Assembly: GCA_900472485.1 (NCBI GenBank)
Contig: UCII01000006.1
Coordinates: forward strand, 1 to 64,000
DNA: 64,000 nucleotides
DNA from: Hyphomicrobiales bacterium
Lineage (GTDB): Bacteria; Pseudomonadota; Alphaproteobacteria; Rhizobiales; Rhizobiaceae
Direction of reading: 5' to 3'
Positions 1-8,468 of the stretch are shown piece after piece (position 1 is the first letter of the stretch; every line of letters begins with the position of its first letter). The position numbers were made by a program, and so were the translations under genes. The notes beneath the pieces were generated by a model that saw only the letters and a list, made by a program, of their open reading frames with translations, made no database searches and was not told the DNA's origin.

Positions 1-27
1 CGCACTTTTCCTGGAATTGCATTAATC

Positions 28-912
28 TCAGGTTTCAATCAAAACGATCTCCAGCTTGCGCAGTTCTTCCGGATCAGCCATCGCGTTGATGACTGTGATC
101 ATGCCATCTCCACTGAGGGTGCAACGCAGGGCGATGCGCAGCTGTCCGTCGATGACAACGATGGCACCCACCGCGCCGTTGATGACCGCCAGCCGGGCTC
201 CGCGCGCACGGCCCTGGAAGGTTTTGGCGACATCCACGCGCCCGCGGATTTCGCCGGCCGCTCCCATGCGGGCGGCAACCGCATCCGGCCGGAAGACGGC
301 TTCGGGATCGAGGACGGCGAGTAGCGCCTGCAGATCGCCGTCACGAGAGGCTGTGAAGAAGGCGTCTACGACGTGGCGCTGGCGGGTGAGATCGGCCTCC
401 GTCGTTGATGGCGTGTCCTGCACGCGGCGGCGGGCGCGGCTCGCAAGCTGGCGTGTCGCGACAGTCGTGCGCCCCAGAATCGGGGCAATGTCATCGAAAG
501 AGACGTCGAACATATCGTGCAGGACGAAGGCAAGCCGTTCGGCCGGGTTCAGCTTTTCCAATACGACCAGAAGAGCGAGGCCGACGGAGTCCGCGAGCAA
601 GGCATCCTGTTCCGGGTCGGTGCCGTTTCCAGCCTCATGCATCACCACCGGCTCTGGAACATGGATGGTCAGCGGCTCCTCGCGGCGCGATTTGCGTGAT
701 CGCAGCAGATCGAGGCAGATGCGCGCCGTAACAGTCGTCAGCCAGCCGGCGAGATTTTCAATCTCCAATGCGTCGCTCCGGACAAGGCGCAGCCATGTCT
801 CCTGCACCGCATCTTCCGCCTCCGTGCGCGAGCCCAGCATGCGGTAGGCGACGGCGCGCAGATGCGGCCGGTTCGCCTCGAATTTCTCTGCCTGCCACTT
901 TTTTTCGTCCAT
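28..912 (-). CDS. sigJ: ECF sigma factor with C-terminal SnoaL-like domain (SigJ/ECF41-like)
   Basis: This is an extracytoplasmic-function RNA polymerase sigma factor of 294 residues. Region 2 lies at about residues 12-80 (RPHLRAVAYRMLGS, then EDAVQETWLRL). Region 4 lies at about 118-165. A SnoaL/NTF2-like domain of about 110 residues follows, which is much longer than a plain ECF factor. A VPEP motif in the region 2-4 linker resembles the WLPEP motif of the ECF41 group, but I do not see the DGGG motif often found in that group's C-terminal domain. ECF41-type factors normally have no anti-sigma partner and are controlled by the fused domain; none is encoded here. An AGGAG-type ribosome site precedes the ATG at 912. 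The gene is divergent from an AhpD/CMD-family gene, the classic ECF41 neighbour. Family assignment is firm, the exact ECF group less so. Confidence 0.9.
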   Translation of the reverse strand: MDEKKWQAEKFEANRPHLRAVAYRMLGSRTEAEDAVQETWLRLVRSDALEIENLAGWLTTVTARICLDLLRSRKSRREEPLTIHVPEPVVMHEAGNGTDPEQDALLADSVGLALLVVLEKLNPAERLAFVLHDMFDVSFDDIAPILGRTTVATRQLASRARRRVQDTPSTTEADLTRQRHVVDAFFTASRDGDLQALLAVLDPEAVFRPDAVAARMGAAGEIRGRVDVAKTFQGRARGARLAVINGAVGAIVVIDGQLRIALRCTLSGDGMITVINAMADPEELRKLEIVLIET

Positions 913-913
913 C

Positions 914-940
914 GGTCACATCTCCTCATCCTGATCCGTC
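914..940 (+). promoter_or_regulatory. Candidate ECF41-type promoter driving the CMD gene
   Basis: GGTCACA at 914-920 and CGTC at 937-940 are separated by 16 bp. This nearly matches the ECF41 consensus as I recall it (TGTCACA, about 16 bp, CGTC). It points toward the CMD gene, whose start lies about 100 bp downstream, and it begins two bases from the sigma-factor start codon. The assignment is inferred from the pattern and the gene pairing. Confidence 0.5.
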
Positions 941-1045
941 AAACCCATGACGAACGAAATCCGGCCGGTGTGACATCGGATCGGCAGGAAAGTGCATCGT
1001 CGGGAAATGAGCCGCAACAGGCTCTGACAAATAGAGGAAAGAAAC

Positions 1046-1504
1046 ATGCAAGCTCGTATGAAGAACCCAGTCCTCGTTCTGCCCGAAACGCTGCAGGCGC
1101 TCTTGGCCGTCAGCAATTCGATTAAAGATCGCGGCCTGTCGGAAGACATCATGGACCTCGTGCATCTGCGCGTCAGCCAGATCAACGGCTGCAGCGTCTG
1201 CACCGACATGGGCTTTCGCAAGCTGCAGAAAGATGGCGAGACCATGGAGCGCATCGTCGGTGTTTCTGCCTGGCGCGAAATGCCCTACTTTTCCGATGCC
1301 GAACGCGCCGCTTTGGCACTTGGGGAAGCCGTCACCCGCCTTGCCGACCGGCCGGATGCCGTCACAGAAGAAATCTGGAACGAGGCCTCAAGACACTACG
1401 ACGAAAAGGCGCTCTCTGCCCTCATCGTTGCAATTGCGATCGACAATGTCTGGAACCGGCTGAACTCGACGGTTCGCCAGCAGGCAGGTGCTTCCTGGAA
1501 CTGA
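1046..1504 (+). CDS. Carboxymuconolactone decarboxylase / AhpD-family protein
   Basis: This 152-residue protein belongs to the AhpD/CMD fold, small alpha-helical proteins that often act as peroxidases through a CxxC pair. The redox pair is Cys49 and Cys52 in NGCSVCTDMG. The usual family motif continues CxxCxxxH, but here Gly56 sits where the proton-relay His is expected, so peroxidase activity may be altered. The segment that follows (FRKLQKDGE) and the helical C-terminus are typical. An AGAGGAAAG ribosome site precedes the ATG. The gene is transcribed away from the ECF sigma factor and is its probable target, as in other ECF41 loci. The substrate is unknown. Confidence 0.88.
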   Translation: MQARMKNPVLVLPETLQALLAVSNSIKDRGLSEDIMDLVHLRVSQINGCSVCTDMGFRKLQKDGETMERIVGVSAWREMPYFSDAERAALALGEAVTRLADRPDAVTEEIWNEASRHYDEKALSALIVAIAIDNVWNRLNSTVRQQAGASWN

Positions 1505-1518
1505 TTGTTCGCGATCGG

Positions 1519-1551
1519 CACCACCTTCTTCACAGAGAGAAGAAGGTGGTG
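1519..1551. terminator. 13-bp perfect inverted repeat between convergent genes (bidirectional terminator)
   Basis: CACCACCTTCTTC at 1519-1531 pairs perfectly with GAAGAAGGTGGTG at 1539-1551 across a 7-nt loop. It lies between the convergent CMD and LysR genes, and a short T-rich stretch follows on the plus strand. Confidence 0.7.
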
Positions 1552-1557
1552 TGTTTC

Positions 1558-2469
1558 TCAAGCTTCGCCGACCCGCGAGGTTGCCAGCAGCTTCGCAAGC
1601 CAGTCGACGAAAACGCGTACCTTGTTGCTCAGATGCCGGTTGGGCGGATAAACGATGTGCATGGGCAGCGTCGGCCGGGTCCAGCCGGAGAGGACGGGCA
1701 CGAGGTCGCCCTTGGCGAGGGCATCCCGCGCCATGAAGCTGGGAACCTGTGCGATGCCGAGGCCGGTCATGGCTGCTTGCAGATAGCTGCGGCTGTCATT
1801 GACCGAGAGGATGTAGCGCGGAGTGATTTCCAGCGACTCGTTGCCGCGTTCGAACAGGAAAGGAATCGTGCGGCCGGTTTGCGCGCGGAAATAGCTGACC
1901 GCGTAGTGACTGGTTTCCAGCTCCTCCGGCCGCTCCGGGATGCCGTGCTTCTCGATGTAAAGCGGAGCGGCGCAGGTGACGAGATGGATCTCGCCGACAC
2001 GACGGGCGATCAGTGACTGGTCGCTCGGCATGCCGGCACGCAGCGCGCAATCGACATTTTCGGCCAGATAGTCGACCAGCCGGTCGCCCACACCGAGATC
2101 GATGTGGATGTCGGGATAGCGCTGGTGGAAATCGCAAAGCGCCGGCATGACGATCTTTTCGGCGAAGGCGCCGGCCATTTCCACGCGCAGGCGGCCGCTT
2201 GGCAGGCTCTGCGAATTGCTGATGCTGCCGTCCAGCTCCTCAATCTCGGAGAGGATCTGAATGGCACGCTCGTAATAGAGCGCACCATCCGTCGTCACCA
2301 TGACGCGTCGGGTCGTGCGGTTGAGGAGTTTCGCGTGTAGATGCGCCTCCAGCGACTGGATGAGCGTCGTCACCGTCGCTTTCGGCATGGAGAGGGCGGC
2401 TGCGGCGCGGGTAAAGTTACCCGTCTCCACCACACGCGCGAATGCCCGCATTGCTGATAACTGGTCCAT
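1558..2469 (-). CDS. LysR-family transcriptional regulator
   Basis: This 303-residue protein has the LysR layout. A winged helix-turn-helix occupies residues 3-62 (FTRAAAALSMPKATVTTLIQ carries the helix pair), followed by a periplasmic-binding-protein-like effector domain to the C-terminus. The start MDQLSAMRAFARVVE is the canonical LysR beginning. It is divergent from a hydrolase-fold gene and the downstream RND efflux genes, with about 230 bp of AT-rich DNA between the start codons, so it is the obvious candidate regulator of that cluster. The inducer is not predictable from sequence. Confidence 0.93.
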   Translation of the reverse strand: MDQLSAMRAFARVVETGNFTRAAAALSMPKATVTTLIQSLEAHLHAKLLNRTTRRVMVTTDGALYYERAIQILSEIEELDGSISNSQSLPSGRLRVEMAGAFAEKIVMPALCDFHQRYPDIHIDLGVGDRLVDYLAENVDCALRAGMPSDQSLIARRVGEIHLVTCAAPLYIEKHGIPERPEELETSHYAVSYFRAQTGRTIPFLFERGNESLEITPRYILSVNDSRSYLQAAMTGLGIAQVPSFMARDALAKGDLVPVLSGWTRPTLPMHIVYPPNRHLSNKVRVFVDWLAKLLATSRVGEA

Positions 2470-2700
2470 TCCATGATGTCCCTCGACCCGATGAAAAGAG
2501 GTCGATTGTTTGTAATGGTGAATAGTCTGATCGAATATAGGCTACTTATTCTCGAAGCGGAATAACAATATGTTCTTTTCAAGATTGTTGCAATGCGGCA
2601 CGGGGGCGCTGAAAGCCGCATTATCGAGAATATGATTGTGAAGCATGCTAAACGGTTGCTGCATCATCATATTCACTCGAACAGACAGGGATTTGGGTTG

Positions 2701-3513
2701 ATGAGTGCGCCGTGGAAAGATGTTGTGCTGGAAAACGTGCCTACGGGGCCGGTGGAAGCGCGGATCTACAACGGTGAAGGTCTGAAGAAGGCGGCACCCC
2801 TTGTGCTTTATCTGCATGGCGGCGCCTTTCTCGATACCTGTCACGCGACCAACAGGCCAGTGGCGGCAAGCCTCGCTGAGGCCGGAGCCATCGTAGTTGC
2901 GGCGGATTATACCAGCTGCAATCAGAATGCTTTTCCGAAGGTGCTGGAATGCGCCTACGGGCTTCTCGCCTACCTCAGCAACAAGCGGAACATGCTTGCG
3001 CTGGGCGGAGCGAAAAAATCGCTGCTGTTTGTCGCCGGTGAGGAATCGGGTGGCAATGTTGCAGCGGGCGTCGCTTTAAAGGCGCGCGATCAGATGCCGG
3101 GTTCGTTGGACGGACAGGTTTTGATATCGCCTTTGCTTGATCCCTTCATGGGATCGAAATCTTTCCTCCAGGCGGAGGAAAGCGGCATGCGCGAGCGCTG
3201 GACGGAGGGTTGGAACCGTTACCTGGGTTTCCTGGGCGGTGTCTGTCACCCCTATGCAGCGCCTCGATACTGTTCGCGGCTTTCGGGCCTCGCGCCGGCA
3301 TTGGTGCTCACGGCCGAGGACGACCCGCTCCGCGACGAGAGCATGGAATACGGCAGTCGGCTGAAAGCAGCTGGCGTCCGTGTTCGCCAGCAAGTCCTTC
3401 CCGCCGGGACAGGCTGGCCCACTCTCTATGGCGGGCAGTCGAAGGACAGGCCTTCATGGCAGCAGGATATCTGCTGTTGTTTCAAGGGTTTTGTCGAAGA
3501 CGTGCAGGCTTGA
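2701..3513 (+). CDS. Alpha/beta hydrolase-fold protein (HSL-like) lacking catalytic Ser and His
   Basis: The fold is that of the hormone-sensitive-lipase family. The oxyanion motif LYLHGGAF is at about residues 36-43, a nucleophile-elbow region at 113-119, and an acid-residue motif AEDDPLRDE at 205-213. The elbow reads GEESGGN where active members have GDSAGGN, so Glu115 occupies the nucleophilic Ser position. Near the C-terminus the family HGF motif is replaced by a segment reading GTGWP, so the catalytic His also seems absent. The protein may therefore be a pseudoenzyme or binding protein. I chose the ATG at 2701 because codons upstream show low third-position GC; in-frame ATGs also occur at 2593 and 2632. 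It lies 170 bp before the RND adaptor gene on the same strand. Confidence 0.75.
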   Translation: MSAPWKDVVLENVPTGPVEARIYNGEGLKKAAPLVLYLHGGAFLDTCHATNRPVAASLAEAGAIVVAADYTSCNQNAFPKVLECAYGLLAYLSNKRNMLALGGAKKSLLFVAGEESGGNVAAGVALKARDQMPGSLDGQVLISPLLDPFMGSKSFLQAEESGMRERWTEGWNRYLGFLGGVCHPYAAPRYCSRLSGLAPALVLTAEDDPLRDESMEYGSRLKAAGVRVRQQVLPAGTGWPTLYGGQSKDRPSWQQDICCCFKGFVEDVQA

Positions 3514-3683
3514 TCGACTAGGAGATCCTGTTCGCGAGGGATGAGCGCGGATTGGACTGATGTCGAAGGCATGAGACCGGAGCGATGGTCACGCGGATGC
3601 GCGGTGCTTCGGCCCCTGATTTTGTTGAGACGATAGGAATTTGAGGTCCCGTATCCCAAGACGGGGCCAAAGGAGAGACTGAC

Positions 3684-4874
3684 ATGAAGTCCAACGATAA
3701 GCGCTGGGCCCTGTGGGGTGCCGGCATGGGTGTTGCTGCGGCTGTTGCTGGTGGGGCCTTCTATCTGGAGCTGCCGCGCGGCGCGCAGGCAACCGAGGCG
3801 GCGAGCCCGGCCGCAAAGCCGGCTATCCCCGTTACGGTTGCGGCCGTCGAGCCGCGGGACATCACACCTTGGCAGGAATTTTCCGGCCGTCTGGAAGCCA
3901 TCGACCGTGTCGAGGTCCGGCCGCGTGTCGCCGGAGCGATTCAATCGGTGCATTTCCGCGAGGGCGCCCTGGTGAAGCAAGGCGATCTGTTGGTGACGAT
4001 CGATCCGGCGCCCTATGAGGCGGCTGTTGCCCAAGCTCAAGCCCAGGTCGGGGCAGCAAAAGCCAAGCTCGATCTCGCTAAAGTCGAAGTCGATCGCGGC
4101 CGGAAGCTCTTCGACAACAAGACGATTTCGCAGAGTGACATGGATACCCGCACCAGCAACTCTGCCGAGGCAGAGGCCAATCTGAAGGCTGCAGAGGCAG
4201 CCCTTCAGACCGCGCAGCTGAACCTCGACTATACGCAGGTCCGTGCCCCAATCGCCGGCCGTGTCGGCAAGATCGCCGTCACCGTCGGCAATCTCGTGGC
4301 CGCCGGTTCGTCGTCGCCGGCACTGACGACGCTCGTTTCGGTCGATCCGATCTATGCGAGCTTCAGCGCCAATGAGCAGACCGTAACGCAGGCTCTGGCC
4401 GAACTGCCGGCAACCGGCGGTGCTGTTCCGCCCGTCGAGCAGATCCCGGTTCAGATCGGCACGGCAAGCGACAATGGCACGCCAATCAAGGGCAAATTGC
4501 AGCTGATCGACAACGAAGTCGATGCGGCGAGCGGCACCGTCAGCGTTCGCGCCGTCTTCGATAATCCGGGCGGTCGTCTCATCCCCGGTCAGTTCGTGCG
4601 GGTCCGCATGGGCCAGCCGAAGGCCGAGAACAAGATCGTCATCGACGATCGTGCAGTCGGCACCGACCAGGACAAGAAGTTCGTCTTCGTCGTGGATGGC
4701 GAGAACAAGGTCAACTACCGGCAGGTCCAGCTCGGATCGCTGGTCGATGGCCAGCGAGTGATCGAGAACGGCTTGAAACCTGGCGAAAAGATCGTCGTCA
4801 ACGGGTTGCAGCGCATCCGTCCCGGTGCAGTCGTCGCACCGCAGTTGGCAGAGAAGGTCGCGACCGCTCAGTAA
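3684..4874 (+). CDS. RND efflux periplasmic adaptor subunit (MexE/BepF-like)
   Basis: This 396-residue membrane-fusion protein links an RND pump to an outer-membrane channel. Residues 1-35 form a signal or anchor segment. A biotinyl-lipoyl half (VEVRPRVAGAIQSVHFREGA) precedes a helical hairpin at about 105-175 rich in AEANLKAAEAALQTAQ heptads. The second lipoyl half (DYTQVRAPIAGRVGKIAVTVG) and the beta-barrel and membrane-proximal domains follow. Length is normal for the family. An AAAGGAG ribosome site precedes the ATG. The pump gene follows 120 bp later, but no outer-membrane channel gene is in the window, so a TolC-like partner must be encoded elsewhere. The substrate range is unknown. Confidence 0.93.
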   Translation: MKSNDKRWALWGAGMGVAAAVAGGAFYLELPRGAQATEAASPAAKPAIPVTVAAVEPRDITPWQEFSGRLEAIDRVEVRPRVAGAIQSVHFREGALVKQGDLLVTIDPAPYEAAVAQAQAQVGAAKAKLDLAKVEVDRGRKLFDNKTISQSDMDTRTSNSAEAEANLKAAEAALQTAQLNLDYTQVRAPIAGRVGKIAVTVGNLVAAGSSSPALTTLVSVDPIYASFSANEQTVTQALAELPATGGAVPPVEQIPVQIGTASDNGTPIKGKLQLIDNEVDAASGTVSVRAVFDNPGGRLIPGQFVRVRMGQPKAENKIVIDDRAVGTDQDKKFVFVVDGENKVNYRQVQLGSLVDGQRVIENGLKPGEKIVVNGLQRIRPGAVVAPQLAEKVATAQ

Positions 4875-4880
4875 GACTTC

Positions 4881-4904
4881 GCCTTCTGCCCGCGGGCAGA
4901 AGGC
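4881..4904. repeat. 24-bp perfect palindrome between the RND adaptor and pump genes
   Basis: GCCTTCTGCC at 4881-4890 and GGCAGAAGGC at 4895-4904 are perfectly complementary around CGCG, giving a very stable hairpin six bases after the adaptor stop codon. No T-tract follows. It could be an mRNA-processing or stabilising element, a partial attenuator, or a protein-binding site. Confidence 0.8.
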
Positions 4905-4994
4905 CGACATTCCGAAATCACATGATCCGCCGACGGCTCTCAAATCGTCGGACAGGAATTTTGCATTCGTTCTCACCCCAGAGGGGGCTTTGAT

Positions 4995-7900
4995 ATGAAC
5001 ATCTCCAGATTCTTTGTCGACCGCCCGGTCTTTGCCGGTGTTCTTTCGGTCCTCATCGTGGTCGCCGGCCTGATCGGCCTCAGAGCGCTGCCGATCTCCG
5101 AATACCCAGAGGTCGTGCCCCCGTCGATTGTCGTGCGCGCCACCTATCCGGGCGCCAACCCGACCGTCATCGCCGAAACGGTGGCGACGCCGCTCGAAGA
5201 GCAGATCAACGGTGTCGAGGGCATGCTCTACATGTCCAGCCAGGCGACATCAGACGGCGTTCTCAACGTGACGGTCACCTTCAAGCTCGGCACCGATCCG
5301 GACAAGGCGCAGCAGCTCGTGCAGAATCGCGTTTCGCAGGCCGAGCCGCGCCTGCCCACGGAAGTCCGTGCCCTCGGCATCACGACCGTCAAGAGCTCGC
5401 CCGACTTCATCATGGTCGTCAACCTCGTCTCGGACGGGGCCGATCACGACATCACCTATCTGCGAAACTATGCGACCCTGAATATCAAGGATCGGCTCGC
5501 CCGGATCGAAGGCGTCGGGCAGGTGCAGGTCTTCGGCGCCGGCGACTATTCCATGCGCGTATGGATTGATCCGCAGAAGGCAGCCGAGCATAATCTTGCC
5601 GCCAGCGACATCAGCAATGCGATCAGCTCCCAGAACGTCCAGGCTGCGGCTGGCATCATCGGTGCCTCACCCAGCCGGCCGGGCGTAGATCTGCAGCTCA
5701 ACGTCAATGCCCAGGGCCGCCTGCGCACACCTGAGGAGTTCGGCAACATCATCGTCAAGACGGGCGCCAATGGCGAGATCACCCGCCTTCGCGACGTCGC
5801 TCGTGTCGAGCTCGGCGCGGAAGACTACACACTGCGTTCGCTGCTCGACGGCAAGCCGGCGGTCGCCGTCGCAGTTCTCCAGGCGCCCGGTTCGAACGCG
5901 ATCGAGATCGCGAACAACGTGCGCTCGACCATGAACGTGCTGCAGCAGGCCATGCCGGCGGGCGTCAAGTACGAGATCGTCTACGATACGACGAAATTCG
6001 TCCGCGCCTCGATCGAGAAGGTTATCGACACGCTGCTCGAAGCCATCGCACTCGTCGTCCTCGTCGTCATCCTCTTCCTGCAGACATGGCGCGCCTCGAT
6101 CATCCCGCTGATCGCCGTTCCGGTGTCGATCATCGGCACCTTCGCGGTGATGTATGTCTTCGGCTTCTCGATCAACGCACTTAGTCTGTTCGGCCTGGTG
6201 CTGGCGATCGGTATCGTCGTGGACGACGCGATCGTGGTGGTGGAGAACGTCGAACGCAATATCGAGAGCGGGCTCAGCCCGCGAGACGCCACCTACAAGG
6301 CCATGAAGGAAGTCTCCGGTCCGATCATCGCGATCGCGCTGGTCCTCGTCGCGGTTTTCGTGCCGCTCGCCTTCATCTCCGGCCTGTCCGGCCAGTTCTA
6401 CCGCCAGTTCGCGCTGACGATTGCCATCTCGACCGTCATCTCGGCCTTCAATTCGCTCACCCTGTCTCCTGCGCTGGCATCTCTGCTCCTGAAGGGCCAT
6501 CATGCGCCGAAGGATCGGTTGACGCGGGTCATGGACGCGGTCTTCGGCTGGTTCTTCCGCGGCTTCAACCGGGCGTTCGGAGCCGGTTCGAAATATTACG
6601 GCAAGGGCGTCGGCCGTCTGGTGTCGCGCAAGAGCATCGTCATGGTGGTCTATCTCGCGCTGGTGGGAGCGACCTATAGCCTGTTCACAACGGTTCCAGG
6701 CGGTTTCGTGCCCTCGCAGGACAAGCAGTATCTGATCGGCTTCGCACAGTTGCCGGATGCCGCAAGCCTCGACCGTACGGAAAGCGTGATTAAGCGCATG
6801 ACTGATATCGCGCTGAAGCAGCCGGGCGTCGCCAATGCGATCGCCTTCCCGGGCCTGTCGATCAACGGCTTCACCAATTCCTCGAATGCGGGCATCGTTT
6901 TCGTGACGCTGAAGGACTTCGACGAGCGTAAGACGCCGGACCTTTCGGGCGGGGCGATCGCCATGGCACTGAACCAGAAGTTCGGCGCCATTCAGGATGC
7001 CTTCATCGCCATGTTCCCGCCGCCGCCGGTCAACGGTCTCGGTACGACGGGCGGCTTCAAGCTGCAGATCGAGGATCGCGCCGGTCTCGGCAACCAGGCG
7101 CTCGATCAGGCGGCCAAGGCAGTGATCGGCAAAGCCTACCAGACACCGGAACTCACCGGCATCTTCTCAAGCTTCCAGATCAACGTGCCGCAGCTCTTTG
7201 CCGATCTCGACCGCGCCAAGGCCGAGCAGCTCGGGGTCTCCGTCACCGACGTCTTCCAGGCGCTGCAGATCTATCTCGGTTCGCTCTATGTGAACGACTT
7301 CAACGCCTTCGGCCGCACTTACAGCGTCCGCGTGCAGGCCGATGCCAAGTTCCGCGCTCAGCCGGAAGATATCGGCCAGTTGAAGGTTCGTTCGGCATCG
7401 GGTCAGATGATCCCGCTTTCAGCCCTGCTGAAGGTGGATGCCACGACGGGTCCGGAACGCACGAACCGCTATAACGGCTTTCTGGCAGCTGACATCAATG
7501 GCGGCCCGGCGCCCGGTTTTTCGTCAGGCCAGGCACAGGCAGCGATCGAGAAGATTCTGCACGAGACGTTGCCGCCCGGTATAGACTTCGAATGGACGGA
7601 TTTGACCTACCAGCAGATCCTGGCCGGCAATTCCAGCGTCGTCGTCTTCCCGCTGGCGCTGCTCCTGGTCTTCCTTGTGCTGGCCGCCCAATACGAGAGC
7701 CTAGCCTTGCCGCTCGCCATCATCATGATTGTGCCGATGGGCGTCTTGGCGGCGCTGACCGGCGTCTGGCTCACGGGTGGAGACAACAACATCTTCACCC
7801 AGATCGGCCTGGTGGTGCTCGTCGGTCTATCAGCAAAGAACGCGATCCTGATCGTGGAGTTCGCCCGCGAGCTGGAATTCGAGGGCCGCACGCCGGTTCA

Positions 7901-8192
7901 GGCTGCGATCGAAGCCAGCCGCCTGCGTCTGCGCCCGATCCTGATGACCTCTATGGCCTTCATCATGGGTGTCGTGCCGTTGGTCACCTCGACCGGTGCC
8001 GGTGCCGAGATGCGCGCCGCCATGGGTATCGCGGTGTTCTCGGGCATGATTGGTGTGACCTTCTTCGGCATCTTCATGACCCCGGTGTTCTACGTGTTGA
8101 TCCGCAGGCTGACAGGCAATCGTCCGCTCAAGCAGCATCACCACAACGACAACGAACATTCGGCGGAGGTACTCCCGATCGCCGCCGAATAG
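4995..8192 (+). CDS. RND multidrug efflux pump, inner-membrane permease (MexF/BepG-like)
   Basis: This 1065-residue HAE-1-type RND transporter expels hydrophobic compounds using the proton gradient. It begins with the hallmark MNISRFFVDRPVFAGVLS and has two repeats, each with a transmembrane block and large periplasmic loops. The proton-relay acidic pair is Asp410-Asp411 in VVDDAIVVVEN (TM4), and the matching Lys948 lies in GLSAKNAILIVEF (TM10). All three are intact, so the pump should be active. Length is standard. An AGAGGGGG ribosome site lies upstream. It forms an operon with the adaptor gene and is probably controlled by the divergent LysR regulator. Highest resemblance is to the MexF/BepG branch. 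Confidence 0.95.
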   Translation: MNISRFFVDRPVFAGVLSVLIVVAGLIGLRALPISEYPEVVPPSIVVRATYPGANPTVIAETVATPLEEQINGVEGMLYMSSQATSDGVLNVTVTFKLGTDPDKAQQLVQNRVSQAEPRLPTEVRALGITTVKSSPDFIMVVNLVSDGADHDITYLRNYATLNIKDRLARIEGVGQVQVFGAGDYSMRVWIDPQKAAEHNLAASDISNAISSQNVQAAAGIIGASPSRPGVDLQLNVNAQGRLRTPEEFGNIIVKTGANGEITRLRDVARVELGAEDYTLRSLLDGKPAVAVAVLQAPGSNAIEIANNVRSTMNVLQQAMPAGVKYEIVYDTTKFVRASIEKVIDTLLEAIALVVLVVILFLQTWRASIIPLIAVPVSIIGTFAVMYVFGFSINALSLFGLVLAIGIVVDDAIVVVENVERNIESGLSPRDATYKAMKEVSGPIIAIALVLVAVFVPLAFISGLSGQFYRQFALTIAISTVISAFNSLTLSPALASLLLKGHHAPKDRLTRVMDAVFGWFFRGFNRAFGAGSKYYGKGVGRLVSRKSIVMVVYLALVGATYSLFTTVPGGFVPSQDKQYLIGFAQLPDAASLDRTESVIKRMTDIALKQPGVANAIAFPGLSINGFTNSSNAGIVFVTLKDFDERKTPDLSGGAIAMALNQKFGAIQDAFIAMFPPPPVNGLGTTGGFKLQIEDRAGLGNQALDQAAKAVIGKAYQTPELTGIFSSFQINVPQLFADLDRAKAEQLGVSVTDVFQALQIYLGSLYVNDFNAFGRTYSVRVQADAKFRAQPEDIGQLKVRSASGQMIPLSALLKVDATTGPERTNRYNGFLAADINGGPAPGFSSGQAQAAIEKILHETLPPGIDFEWTDLTYQQILAGNSSVVVFPLALLLVFLVLAAQYESLALPLAIIMIVPMGVLAALTGVWLTGGDNNIFTQIGLVVLVGLSAKNAILIVEFARELEFEGRTPVQAAIEASRLRLRPILMTSMAFIMGVVPLVTSTGAGAEMRAAMGIAVFSGMIGVTFFGIFMTPVFYVLIRRLTGNRPLKQHHHNDNEHSAEVLPIAAE

Positions 8193-8232
8193 AGGCCGTG
8201 CCGAATCGACCTCCAGTCCTCGACAGGCCAGG

Positions 8233-8258
8233 GGCGGAACCGAAAGGTCCCGCCTTTT
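8233..8258 (+). terminator. Rho-independent terminator after the RND pump gene
   Basis: GGCGG-A-ACC (8233-8241) pairs with GGT-C-CCGCC (8246-8254) around a GAAA tetraloop with one internal mismatch. TTTTCCTTT follows directly. Confidence 0.85.
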
Positions 8259-8468
8259 CCTTTATCTGCGGCCTATTCCGGATTCAGGGTCGAAGAATTT
8301 TCGGCTAGGTCGCCGATTTTCTTTGCATGCTGGCACCATAGGTTTATCAAGCTCTTGGATGATTTGATTGACGTACATCGGGCATGAGGAGCGGCCCGTT
8401 GGCGCAAGGACTTAAAGGGCGATAGCATATAATCTCGGGGTTGGTGCGTTGCATTCGGAGGATAGTCT

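Noticed and set aside
969..1001. TGTGACA plus CGTC as an alternative ECF41 promoter
   Set aside because: The 22-bp spacer is too long; the pair at 914-940 has the right 16 bp.
3426..4976. 516-codon minus-strand frame opposite the RND adaptor gene
   Set aside because: Shadow of the well-supported adaptor gene; no recognisable domain.
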